A stretch of DNA of 64,000 nt, taken from positions 124,001 to 188,000 of the forward strand of contig WTXI01000033.1 of assembly GCA_022376515.1 (NCBI GenBank), read 5' to 3'. The notes under the pieces are model-generated. The model was given only the letters and a program-made list of their open reading frames with translations, was not told where the DNA came from and searched no databases. A program made the translations under genes and the position numbers. The stretch is from Lactifluus volemus. Taxonomy: Eukaryota; Basidiomycota; Agaricomycetes; Russulales; Russulaceae. Positions 33,641 to 46,079 of the stretch are shown piece after piece. Positions within the stretch are counted from its first letter, which is position 1, and each line of letters opens with the position of its first letter.

Positions 33641-34851
33641 ACGCCTCAAGGTTCCGTTCCTTTCTTTAGGAATTTTTTTTGGTTTCATGCCATGACACAA
33701 ACAGTTTATTTATTCGGGTCTTAATCATACTTCAGGACATTTATTTATTCATGAGGCTCAACCCTGAGTTGAGCCTGATCGTAATTAACATTAATGGACA
33801 TTGTTACGACTTTACGACGTAGCCATTATAATAAAGCGGACACGTTTTATTACATGTTGTCAGCAGAGTGCTCGGACAGATGCATAGGCACCCCCTAAGC
33901 ATATAAAGGAGGTTGGTGCCAAAAACCTGTTGTAATATTGATTACGACGGTCGCGATCTCGATTACGACCGCGCCACCGAGCTCATCGAGCAACTGCGAC
34001 ACGAACGCGCCGACACCGACCACGAGAACAGTGCATCAATCACGTGAAAAAGTCGATTGGGGCGCGTCTCAGTTTGATCTTATGCAAACCACTAACCTTT
34101 TCTTTAAATTTTTCGAGGTTCCTTGTATGATACGAAATGGGCACAGAGATTCGTCATCGCGTCGTCTGGTGCTCGTTATTTTTCTCCACTCTTCGTCATG
34201 TCTCTTTCGAAAACGAGCGCAGCCGCGCACATCACCCTCAACAGGGTGTTTTTGTCCTTTTTCTCGTGATATAGTTCACCACTCGATTTCTCGAGTGCTT
34301 TTTGCGTTTCGTTCGTTTCAAGCTTGTGATTATATTCTCTCCACTTTCTCCTCTTGAAAATAGTACAAAACAAAGTAGTATACTTGTATTAAATACGAGC
34401 CAAAATGCTCCAATTGAATGTATCGAACTTGACCCCCTCGTTCCCTCGTTGTCGTCTCCGCGTTCGCCCCGCTTCCCCCTCGTGTATAGTCATCCCCTCA
34501 ACCCATAACCGACACTAAAACCAAAACCGGAGGTCTTAAAATTAGCATCTCCGCTGCTGAATTGACGACAATCCACCGTTTTGTGATCAAGTTAGGTCAT
34601 CTGTCATGAGGACGAGTTTAAGAGGGCCAATAAGCTGAGCATCAAGTCCCACGCTAAGAAAGTGTATGATGACTCGGAGCTCCGAGTCCCTTCCGCTCAT
34701 CTCACCGACTTCACCCGTTTCGCATCCGGCGACTCCGAAATGGTCGCAGGAATGAAACCACGTGACTCTCTAGGGATCGCGTAAGTTACCGTACCACCTG
34801 CAGGTCCTGCACCGACGACGCCATCATCTAACTCTAGCCTCTAATGTGGCA
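33641..34851. other. Intergenic region with a 600-bp insertion
   Basis: 33641-33920 and 34525-34851 match 48899-49165 and 49185-49553 downstream of cupredoxin gene 2. The middle, 33928-34520, is present only here and is flanked by CCAAAAACC (33919-33927) and CCAAAACC (34521-34528). Within it, 33941-34048 reads as an in-frame peptide ending at a TGA (ATELIEQLRHERADTDHENS), probably a relic of a coding exon. CACGTG at 34759 belongs to the copy 3 promoter. Confidence 0.6.
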
Positions 34852-37174
34852 ATGTCCCAACCTACTAACCGAGTTGTCGACGTAGAGGACAATGCAAGGG
34901 AGAGAGTAGAGACAAGTACGTCACGGTCTACCCCAGGCCATTTTCTTTTCCTAACCTCATTTTTTTCATGGCCCACAGACGGAGATACCAATGTCCCTCA
35001 ATCAGCACAACATCAACCATCACAGGATCAGTTCAACTTTTCCGATGGGTCGGGTCCACTTTTCAACATGTACGTGGAAAGGGCAGAGAAGGAGGACAAG
35101 GGACAGGCCGATCGATGGCAGAAGGATGCAGACGGTATCCTTATCTTTGTTAGTCTTCATATTAGTCTCTACAGAGAGTGTGTCGAGATCAGCATCATGA
35201 TGAACATCATAGACCGGGTTATTCTCTGCTGCAGTTGCAGCATTGGGCGCGGTGTCCATCCAAGACTTGAGGCCAAATCCACAGGATACTTCCGCATTCT
35301 ATCTCGGAAAGATCTACCAGCTACTCGCTGACCCGAACATATCCCGTGCATCCATCCTTGCAACTCCAGCTCAACCTCCCCCATTCTCTCCACCAACATA
35401 TGCAATCTGGGTCAACTCATTATGGTTCCTGAGCTTGGCCATCAGCCTTACATGTGCTCTTTTGGCGACATTGTTACAACAGTGGGCGCGCCGGTATATC
35501 ACAGTCACTCACCTACCACGATACAGTCCACACAAGCGAGCACGGATCCGTGCATTTTTTGCAGATGGGGTGGAAAGGCTTCATCTCCCTGGGGCGGTCG
35601 AAACATTGCCCACATTGATACATCTTTCCCTATTCCTCTTCTTTTTCGGTCTCCTGATCTTCTTATTCAACATCAATCACACTGCCTTCAGTCTCGTTGC
35701 TTGGTGGATCGGACTTTCTGGAGGACTATACGGATGTATCACGTTGATGCCGATCTTCTGTCACGACAGCCCATATTATGCACCTCTTTCCTCGACAGCT
35801 TGGTTCCTATATAATGGAATTCTTTGTGGTGTCGTCGATTTCTGGTCTTTCTGCTACATGCGCTACTCCCGTATTTCAAGTTATCGTTATTTCAGCCCCA
35901 CAACCCAGGACCGCATTTTGGGCCTGTTGTACACCTATCGCGACCGGACGCTGTGGGGTATAGTGGAGACAGCTCAAGAAACCGCAAGGAAATCATCAAC
36001 GAAAATCGACGAACATATTTTGAAATGGATATTCGACTCTCTGGACGAAGACCGCGAAATGGAACAGTTCTGCGAGGGCATCCCTGGGTTCTGTAGCTCA
36101 AGAGTGGTCAATGAGCCTAAAGAAGTCCTTACTAAACTGGACGTGATGGCTTTGAACTCGGTTTTCCGTGGGTTCCTGGGTCGTACTTGCTCATCTAGTT
36201 TGCTCTCTGAGAGAGAGAAAGAGAGGCGGATCATACTCTGCATGAAGGCCGTCGATGTACTTGACCTTCCATTCCCAAGTTTCGGGGTTTTTTGGGCCAC
36301 TTCGAACGAAGAGGACATGGATAAAGTGTTTCAGTCTGTTCAAATGGGGCACTCACTCAGAAGCCGATGCTGTAGCAGCGATGACGAAACCTCTTTCCCT
36401 GCGCAGTCGATGGTTGCTAGGATCGTTGCAAGTGTACCAGAGCGCGATGACCGTTGGAAGGCCCTCGTTAAGGCTCACTTAGGCATATCGGATGATGTGC
36501 TCCAGGACTACCTCGCACATGGTGACAGCGTGTTACTTGCCAACCTGATCTACTTCATCCGCCAGCTCTTTCGCTACTATCAGAATATGGACGGCTCCAT
36601 TCCCTTCCCTGGCCGTATTGTGGAAATGATTTCCAAATTCGACATTCGAAATACCCTTCCTGGATTGAGGCACGACTTCTGTGCCTTGTGGAACGAAATC
36701 ACTCGAGAAGCGCACGATCATCGGTCCTATATGATTTCTTCTCGTATTCTCCGACCCATTCGGCGTGTTTATATCTCATTACATCAAGGCACCAATTCTT
36801 CCCCAACAGCCTTCGATGCCGACACTGTTGATTATGACGTTCTACGCCAGCCATCCTCATACCCATTGTGCCATGTTCTTGGTCATCACTCCCACGGCCC
36901 AACAGGTCATCCTACTGTCACATCACCCTCGTCCCACTACCTCAACCCCATTCTGAGCGGCAGCTCTCGTACAGCCTCTGACGTATCATCATCAATGACA
37001 GAACATAACCCCATACATCTCGAAGAACATTCATCTCTGTACGATGGCCATTCACGACCTGTTAGTGTCGGAAATGACTACTTTGCTACTACTTCACCCG
37101 ACCTAGCCACAACCGAAGCTCACACCGACACCCCAATTTTCTCTCCCATGGCCAACCCTGAGTCTGATTCTTGA
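34852..37174 (+). CDS. DUF6535 membrane protein, copy 3 (B/A chimera)
   Basis: Exons 34852-34915, 34979-35148 and 35213-37174 give 731 residues. The promoter, the N-terminal signature, the membrane region and the sequence up to RVYISLHQG match B-type copies (closest to 6 and 7). From NSSPTAFDADTVDYDVLRQPSSYPLCH on, the protein and its 3' flank match the A type (copies 1 and 5), including the TGA at 37172-37174. The switch lies in a stretch shared by both types at about 36776-36795. The variable cassette (DFWSFCYMRYSRISSYRYFS) is at 35815-35945 and is unlike any other copy. Confidence 0.88.
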
Positions 37175-38532
37175 CCTGCCATGGTGGCCTCGACACCTAT
37201 CTCTCCGTTACCTCCCACCCTCCCGTCTTATATTACCATCGCTCCGCAGTTCAACACAGATTTCGATCTTGTCCCCCATTCAATGTAGATTCCATCACCT
37301 CTCGTCCAGGATCCAGCAGCGTTCGATATCCAAGATAATAACTCCCAAACTCTGGAGCTTTCGTGTAGCGTGGAGACCTCACAACAGCCAGATGAACTAG
37401 CGACTACCATTGTTGACATAGCAACGGTTTCCTTGCAACATTCCTTCGACACCACCCTCCCTTCGCGACTTTTGATCGTCCATAGTAGAGGTGAAAATGC
37501 CGGCGTGTATTTCGAGTCTCTACCAATGCGACGACGGTGTCGTAAGCCATCGCGAATGTGATGGTATCGGATATTCGTAAGTTGTTTTCTTTCTGAGAGG
37601 TGTGCTAAAGGTTAACCACGATGTATCTGCAGATGATGGAAGCGAAATTCGCTCGACGTGTGACTGAATTGATGTGCCTAGTACATAGGATATGCAGTTG
37701 TCGTCACGGTACAGGTTCCAGACTGGCCTTTCCCATAAATGATCTGTGAATCTCGTCCCGCACCACTTTCCATGCTTGTACGGCGGTCGACCACGGCTGG
37801 CATAATTCACAGCCCCACACTATCTTACATCTTACACTACCTCTCTCTTTCCACTGCAAGATCTCCTTATTTTCTTCTCAGTACGAATCGCCTTGTTTTC
37901 TAGGTCTTCAATGCCTACCCTCTGCTTCAAGCTCAAAACTGTAGTATTGATTGGGGTACGAAATATAGAGCTTATGATAAAGCAAAAACTCAATGTGGCG
38001 GGCCTCAAGTACAGGAACTGGTAGCTGGTAAGGGGAAAGACTTAAAAAAAACGTGACGATACGAGTAGAACACTCGTTCTAGGATTTGGTCGAGGTGTCC
38101 GTCGGATTCATACTCAGGTGCCCTGGCAAGCTAAACGTTAGAGGTGGAATGTGACACACGGACCTGCCTGCAGCGCACGTGGAGATAGAGGAGAGCAGGG
38201 ACAGCTTGAAAACATTGGCCATGGATGCAAGGCAAAACTTGATAAGCCCTCTTGACGCGGAACGAACGTACTGCTAGGTTCCCGTCCACCACACCCGCAG
38301 CGCTGCGTGAGAGTCTAACTACACACCATCGTGGCGAAGCGCGGTCCTAGTCTATTTGCACCGTCCAATTACGCGGCCCTATGCCAGAAATGGTCACAGG
38401 AATAAATTCACGTGACTCTTAGTGTGTCGGCTGCTGTGCTGCACGACTTGCACTAGTCCGGCAGGTCCTGCACCGACGACGTCATCATCTAACTCCGCTT
38501 CACTACGCCCTATCATAGATTCTAATGTGGCG
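37175..38532 (+). repeat. A-type 3' flank, glycosidase-linked segment and copy 4 promoter
   Basis: Near-identical to 27557-28915 with small indels. It holds the remains of the lost C-terminal tail, the conserved 3'-UTR intron (donor near 37577), the dispersed segment at about 38180-38340, and the copy 4 promoter with CACGTG at 38409-38414. No functional frame is seen. Confidence 0.75.
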
Positions 38533-41229
38533 ATGTCCCAACCTACTAACCGAGTCATCAACGTAGAGGACAATGCGAGGGAGAGAACAGACACAAGTAC
38601 GTCACGGTCATCCCCAGGCCATTTTTCTTTTTCCTAACTTCATTTTTGTCATGGTCCACAGACGGTCCTAATGTCCCTCAATCAGCACAACACCAACCAT
38701 CACGGGATCAGTCCAACTTTTCCGATGGATCGGGTCCACTTTTCAACATGTACGTAGAGAGGGCAGAGAAGGAGGACAAGGATCTGGCCGATCGATGGCA
38801 GAAGGATGCAGACGGTATCCTTATCTTTGTTAGTCTTCATATCAGTCTCCACACAGTGAGCGTAGTGATGATGAAATTCATAGACCGGATTATTCTCTGC
38901 TGCAGTTGCAGCATTGGGCGCGGTGTCCATCCAAGACTTGAGGCCAAATCCACAGGATACCACCGCATTCTACGTCGGAAAGATCTACCAGCTACTCGCT
39001 GACCCGAACATATCCCGTGTATCCATCCTTTCCGCTCCAGCTCAACCTCCCCCATTCTCTCCACCAACATATGCAATCTGGGTTAATTCACTTTGGTTCC
39101 TGAGCTTGGCCATCAGCCTTACATGTGCTCTTTTGGCGACATTGTTACAACAGTGGGCGCGCCGATATATCACAGCCACTCACCTACCACGATACAGTCC
39201 AGACAAGAGAGCACGGATACGTGCATTTTTTGCAGATGGAGTGGAAAGGCTTCATCTCCCTGGGGCGGTCGAAACATTGCCCACATTGCTACATCTTTCC
39301 CTATTCCTCTTCTTTTCCGGTCTCCTGATCTTCTTATTCAACATCAATCACACCGCATTCAGTCTCGTTGCTTGGTGGATCGGACTTTCGGGAGGAGTAT
39401 ATGGGTGTATCACGTTGATGCCGATCTTCTGTCACGACAGCCCATATTATGCACCTCTTTCTTTGACAGCTTGGTTCCTATATCATGGCATCCTTTACGG
39501 TGTCTTCCGTATTTTCCGCCGTTTCTGCCCCAGGCATGTTTTTCGTTCCTTGAGGCCCGCAACCTGGGCCCACATTTTGGGCCTATTTTATACCTATCGC
39601 AACCGGACCCTGTTGGGCATAGTGAAGACAGCTCAAGAAACCGCAACGGAATCGTCAGAGAAAATCGACGCACAGATTTTGAAATGGATATTCGACTCTC
39701 TTGACGAAGATCGCGAAATGGAACAGTTCTGTGAGGGAATCCCTGGCTTCTGTAGCTCAAGAGTGGTCGATGAGCCTAAAGAAGTTCTTGCTAAACTGGG
39801 TAGAGGGGCTTTGAACCGGGTCTTCCGTGGATTTCTGAATCGTACTTGCTCATCTAGTCTGCTCTCTGAGAGAGAGAGGGAGAGGCGGATCATACTCTGC
39901 ATGAAGGCCGTCGATGCACTTGACCTTCCATTCCCAGGTGAAAGGGTATTTTGGATAAGTTCGAACGAAGAGGACATGGATGCAGTGTTTCAGTTTGTTC
40001 AAATGGGGCACTCACTCAGAAGCCGATGCTGTAGCAGCGATGACGAAACCTCTTTCCCTGCGCAATCGATGGTTGCTGGGATCATTGCAAGTGTACCAGA
40101 GCGCGATGACCGTTGGAAGGCCCTCGTTAAGGCTCACTTAGGCATATCGGATGATGTGCTCCAGGACTACCTCGCACATGGTGACAGCGTGTTACTTGCC
40201 AACCTGATCTACTTCATCCGCCAGCTCTTTCGTTACTGTCACAAGAATATGGATGGCTCCACTCCCTTCCCTGACCGTATTGTGAAAATGATTTCCAAAT
40301 TCGACATTCAAAATACCCTTCCTGGACTGAGGCACGACTTCTGTGCCTTGTGGAACGAAGTCACTCGAGAAGCGCACGATCATCAGTCTTTTACCCTTTC
40401 TTATTGGATTCTCCGACCCATTCGGCATCATTATATCGCATTACATCAAGGCACCGATTCTGCCCCGACAGCCTTCGATGCCAACACTTCTGATTTCTCT
40501 GGCATTCTCCGCAAGGCATCCTCGTACCCATTGTGCAATATTCCTGATCACCATCCTACCATCACTTCACCCTCTTCCCACCACCTTGAGGCCATTCTGA
40601 ACTGCAACATTCCTACAGCTCCTGAAGTAACTCCAGATCATAGCCGCATACATCTCAAAGAACACACATCTCGACACGATAACCATTCTCCACCAGTTAG
40701 TGAAGGTCATGACGATGCTATTGCTACACCCGACCTGGCCACTGCCGAAACCCACGCTGATACCCCAATTATCTCGCCCATGGCCAACTCAGAGTCTGAT
40801 CCCCGACCAGCCACGCCATCCTCGATAACACGTTCTCCGTCATCCCCAGCTAGTAGTACCGTCGCTCCGCAGTACAACGCACTGGACGATCTTGTCCCTG
40901 ATTTGATTGTACCCGAGATTCCGCCAACATCTTCGTCACCGCCAGTTCCGAGTGACACCCTTCCGGTGGACCCATTGACGTTTCCCACATCCCAAATCGA
41001 CCAAATCATCTCTCGTCCAGGATCCTTGAGGCAAAGCTCAGCCTCAGCAATCCCTTCCATAGCAGCTCCACGGCGGGAGACCTCCTTATCACAAGCAGAT
41101 GACGCACGGTTCAATGCCGATGACGATTCCCGGACTCGAGAGCTTTCTAGTATCGTGGACTCGGAGGCCTTGCAAGAGCCAGACGAGCAAGCGTTGCCCG
41201 TCCGTGACATGGCCTTCGATCCTGTGTGA
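38533..41229 (+). CDS. DUF6535 membrane protein, copy 4 (B type)
   Basis: Exons 38533-38596, 38662-38828 and 38884-41229 give 858 residues, with the same exon sizes as copy 2. Only a few residues differ between the two proteins (for example KIYQLL for KIYELL, RQLFRY for RQYLRY, and MAFDPV for MDFDPV at the end). The variable cassette at 39486-39603 is identical at the protein level to copy 2. Layout: N-terminal DUF6535 signature, four membrane segments, then a long soluble half with a Ser/Thr/Pro tail. Confidence 0.9.
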
Positions 41230-41925
41230 GCGTTGTCGCCTCGCAAGTTTACATGAATGTGATGACGGGATTGGATATTTGTAAGTTGATTTGTCTCTGA
41301 CAGCTTATCAACGTTCAACGTGACTGCAGGTGATGATTGCGAATTCAGCTTGGGGTGTGACCAGCCTATATTTCGTCATGTTACGGATATGACAGTGATT
41401 CTCTCTATGACACCACCTTTTATGTCACTCCCGTACGGGTTTATTTTTGGTACAAATCTCCTTGCTTTGCTTTGTCTTGTTACTTCGTTGCCAGTTTCGT
41501 GCCTGCCGGCCTCGATGTATTCACGAGATTGGGTAGACAATAAATTGCACAAAGCTTTTTTTTTTACGCGGAACTCGTTCAATTATTGATGCTGTGCCAG
41601 CGAATCTTCCCATTTTCTCATAGATTGCTCCAACGTACTCGCCGGTGACGTTGTGCCGAATAGTACTGGTATTGACAAAAAAAAAGGCAGCTCCCCGGGT
41701 CAGGAGGAGGTATTCCCGACAAAGGCGATCGTGGATTATAATATAACGAGGAAGGATGAATCATCGAGTTCCCGAGCTCCCCAGTAGAATGGTCGGACGG
41801 CTGGTGGTAAGTTACTGTAGTTCAGAGGACTTGCCAGTCATGTGACTGATCACGTGGCCAACTGTTCCGAGGCCATCGTCGGGCTAACCCGGGCCAAAAC
41901 TTAACTTAGTCTTCTTAAACCTCTA
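41230..41925 (+). repeat. B-type 3' flank and copy 5 promoter
   Basis: 41230-41812 matches 31612-32205 almost base for base. After 41812 the sequence changes to an A-type promoter with CACGTG at 41851-41856. That places an end of the 9.6-kb duplication at about 41812. Confidence 0.7.
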
Positions 41926-44202
41926 ATGTCCCAATCTGCTAACCGATTCGTCGACGTTGAGGATAGAGCTAGGGAGAGGATAGACTCAAGTATGGCATCC
42001 CCTTCTTTACGTAACGTCATCTTCTTCATGTCGCACATGCATAAATCCAGATGTCCCTCAACCGTCGCAGGACCAGCCTAACTTTTCCGATGGATCGGAG
42101 CCACTTTTCAACATGTATGTAGAAAGGGCAGAGAAAGAAGACAAGGAACTGGCCGATCGATGGCAGAAGGATGCAGACGGTATCCTTATCTTCGTTAGTA
42201 TTCACCTTGGTCTCCACAATGTCCATAGTAACCAGCATAATGATTGTAGACCGGTTTATTCTCTGCCGCAGTCGCGGTATTTGCAGCAGTCTCGATCCAG
42301 GATTTGAGGCCAAATCCACAGGATACATCCGCATTCTATCTCGGAAACATCTATCAACTACTCGCCGATCCGAACATATCTCGTGCATCAATTCTTGCCA
42401 CGCCAGCTCAACCACCCCCATTCTCTCCACCGACATATGCAATCTGGGTCAACTCATTATGGTTCCTGAGCTTGGCTATTAGTCTTACAAGTGCACTTTT
42501 AGCAACATTGTTACAACAATGGGCGCGCCGATATATCGCAGTCACTCACCTACCACGATACAATCCACACAAGAGAGCACGTGTCCGTGCATTCTTTGTA
42601 AATGGGTTGGAAAGGCTTCACCTTCCTCGGGCGGTCGAAACGTTGCCCACATTGCTACATCTTTCCCTATTCCTCTTCTTTTCCGGTCTCCTGATCTTCT
42701 TATTCAACATCAATCACACCGCCTTCAGTCTCGTTGCTTGGTGGATCGGGCTTTCTGGGGGAGTATATGGATGTATCACATTGATGCCAATCTTCTGTCA
42801 CGACAGCCCCTACTATGCACCTCTTTCTTCGACAGCTTGGTTTCTTTATAATGGCATCTCCTATGGAGTCCTCCGTATTCTCAAGCCTCTTTTACTCTAC
42901 TTCAAGTCTAGCAGTCCCATCCATCATCACTTTTGGAGATTGTATATAACGTACCGCCACCGGGCCTTGTGGGGTATAGTGAAGACGGCTCAAGAAACGG
43001 CATGGAAATCATCAGGAAAAATCGACGGTAATATCTTGAAGTGGATATTCGACTCTCTGGACGAAGACCGCGAACTGGAAACGTTCTGCGAGGGCATCCC
43101 TGGCTTCTGTAATTCAAAAGTGGTCAATGAGCCTAGAGAAGTCTTTGCTAAACTAGAAACAACGTCTTTGCACGCGGTTTTCCGTGGATTCTTGGGTCGT
43201 ACTTGCTCGTCTAGTTTGCTCTCCGAGGGCGACAAAGAAAGGCGGATCGGACTCTGCATGCAGGCCGTCGATGCACTTGACCTTCAATTTCCATGTTTAA
43301 GGGTCTTTTCGACATATTTGGACGAACAGGACATGGATGAAGCATTTCGGTTCGTTCAGATGGGACACTCACTCAGAAGCCGATGCCGTAACAGCGATCA
43401 CGATACCTCTTTCCCTGCGCAATCGATGGTTGCTGGGATCGTTGCAAGTGTACCAGAGCGCGATGACCGTTGGAAGGCCCTTGTTAAGGCTCACTTAGGC
43501 ATATCGGATGATGTGCTTAAGGACTACCTCGCACATGGTGACAGCGTGTTACTTGCCAACCTAATCTACTTCATCCGCCAGCTCTTTCGCTACTGCGACA
43601 AGAATCTAGGCGGTTATATACCCTTCCCTGACCGCATCGTGAAAATGATTTCCAAATTCGAGATTCGAAATACTCTTCCTGGTCTGAAGCACGACTTCTG
43701 TGCCTTGTGGAACGACATTACTCGCGAAGCTCACGAAAATCAATCTTTTATCATTTCTGATCGTATTCTCCGACCCATTCGGCATCATTATATCACATTA
43801 CATCAAGGCACCACTTCTTCCCCAACAGCCTTCGATGCCGACACTGTTGATTATGACGTTCTCCGCCAGCCATCGTCATACCCATTGTGCCATGTTCCTG
43901 GTCATCACTCCCACGGCCCAACAGGTCATCCTACCGTCACTTCACCCTCGTCCCACCACCTCGACCCCATTCTGAGCGGCAGCTCTCGTACAGCCTCTGA
44001 CGTATTCTCATTAACCCCAGATCATAGCCCCATACATCTCGGAGAACACTCATCTCTGCGCGATGACCATTCACCACCAGCCAGTGTCGGAAATGACTAC
44101 TTTGCTACTACTTCACCCGACCTAGCCACAACCATCGCGACAGAAGCTCACACAGACACCCCAACTTTCTCACCCATAGCCAACCCTGAGTCTGATTCTT
44201 GA
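41926..44202 (+). CDS. DUF6535 membrane protein, copy 5 (A type)
   Basis: Exons 41926-41989, 42051-42193 and 42250-44202 give 719 residues. Most of the sequence is very close to copy 1, including the cassette ILKPLLLYFKSSSPIHHHFW (42850-42962) and the TGA at 44200-44202. The acceptor used by copy 1 is mutated here (CACAG to CACAT); an AG 12 nt further on (ending 42050) restores the frame and removes four residues. A three-residue insertion (AIAT-type) sits in the C-terminal tail. The family's role is unknown. Confidence 0.86.
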
Positions 44203-45240
44203 CCTGCCACGGTGGCCTCGGCACCCACCTCTCCGTTACCTCCCACCCTCCCGTCTCGTATTACCATCGCTCCGCAGTACAATACAGATGTCGAACTTGT
44301 CCTTCATTCAGTGTACCCGTGATTTCATCATCATCTTTGCCACTTCTAGTTCCAAGTGACATGTTTCTTGTGGACCCGCCGATAACGCAGATTGATCAAA
44401 TCACCTCTCGTCCCGGATCCAGCAGCGTCCAAGATAAGAACTCCCAAACTCCTGTAGCGTGGAGGCCTCACAACAGTCTGATGAACTAGCGACTCCCATT
44501 GTTGACATAGCAACGGTCCCTTTGCAACATCCCTTCGACACACCATCCTCCCTTCGCGACTTTTGATCGTCCACAGTAGAGGTGAAAATGCCGGCGTGTA
44601 TTTCGAGTCTCTACCAATGCGACGACGGTGTCGTAAGCCATCGCGGATGTGATGGTATTGGATATTCGTATGTTGTTTTCTTTCTGAGAGGTGTGCCAAA
44701 GGTTAATCACGATATATCTGCAGATGATGGAAGCGAAATTCGCTCGACGTGTGAATGAATTGATGTGCCTAGTACTTAGGATATGCAGTTCTCGTCACGG
44801 TACAGGTTCCAGATTGGCCTTTCCCATAAATGATTTGTGAATGTCCTCCCGCACCACTGAGGATCTTAACTTCCATACTTGTACGGCGGTCGACCACGGC
44901 TATCATGATTCACAACCCCACACCACCTTACACTATCTCTCTCTCTTTTCACTGCAAGATCTCCTCATTTTCTTTTCAGTACGAATCGTCTTGTTTGCTA
45001 GGTCTTCCATGCCTCCCCTCTGCTTCAAGCTCAAAACTGTAGTATTGATTGTCTTAGATACTAGGGGTACAAAATATCGAGCTTATGATAAAGCAAACAC
45101 TCAATGTGGCAGTTGGGGTTTGCACCTTCCCGCAGGCGCGAATGCGTGGCGTAGTGGCGGGCCTCAAGGACAGGAACTGGTATCTGGAAGGGGGAAAGAG
45201 TTAGAAAAAACTTGACGATACTAGTAGAACACTGGTTCTT
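44203..45240 (+). repeat. A-type DUF6535 3' flank, third copy
   Basis: Diverged relative of 27557-28440 and 37175-38040. The former C-terminal frame is broken by a different second stop (near 44324) than in copies 1 and 3. The 3'-UTR intron sites are altered: the donor reads GTATGT near 44669 instead of GTAAGT. Confidence 0.65.
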
Positions 45241-45289
45241 AGGACTTGGTCGAGGTGTCCGTCGAATTCATACTCAGGTCTCTTGGCAA

Positions 45290-45870
45290 GCTGAACGTCA
45301 GGGGGTCAACAGTGTCACCAACTGACACCGAGTCATCCTTGGTCATCGGTACTACATTGAATCAGCTGCGGCGCGTGAATAGCTGCAGGGATGTGGGTGA
45401 TGTCTTCTGTAATGCTCGCAAAGTGGGATGTCGACGCGGCTAGGAGCAAAGTTAAGGGCGTGTCGGCAAGTCGTTGAGGAGCCTGAGTGTCCCACTGGAA
45501 TTCATTGGTTCGAAAGAACAAAGGGGAGGCACACCTGTCATATTCCATCCAACTCTCCCTCACCCAATCATCCCGTTGCAGAATCATCAAATCCGCAGAG
45601 AAAGACTGCTTGAGTGTCGCCAACACCTAAAACTGCCCATGTTGCCCAATGTGTTGGACCATCTCTTCACCTGGCGGAGTGTACCACTGGCACCATAGAC
45701 CGACATCCGCATAGAACGGCAATTCTTGAGACCTCACCTGTGAACCCGGCCCTCGCGCTTTGACATTATGAGTAACGTGGAAATAGGGGACAGCGGAGAC
45801 AGCCTGAAAACATTCAAGTTGACCATGGATGGATGACAAACTTGAGAAGGCGTCTTGACGCGGATCGAAC
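45290..45870 (-). pseudogene. Relic of six-hairpin glycosidase
   Basis: Read on the minus strand, fragments resemble exons 4 and 5 of the intact gene at 21956-23419: a FYADVGLW segment, then LATLKQSFSADLMILQ, then ADTPLTLLLAASTSHFASITED and HIPAAIHAPQLI. They lie in different frames and lack the signal peptide, exons 2-3 and the C-terminus. It is therefore a decayed 3'-half copy. It precedes the dispersed segment at 45775-45960. Confidence 0.75.
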
Positions 45871-46079
45871 ATAGGCTACCCGCAACGTTACGTGAGGTAC
45901 CAAATACACAATGCCGTGGCGAAGCATGGTCGTAGTCGATTTGCATCGTCCAGTTAACACAGTCCTATGCCAGTGTTTGCTTCAGCCTTGAAGTCAACCC
46001 GCCTACTGTCGCCCCTTAGCTTTGAGGATCTGTCGGGGCCCTAAGCTATCTAGGCATACTGGGAAATTAACACATGCTT

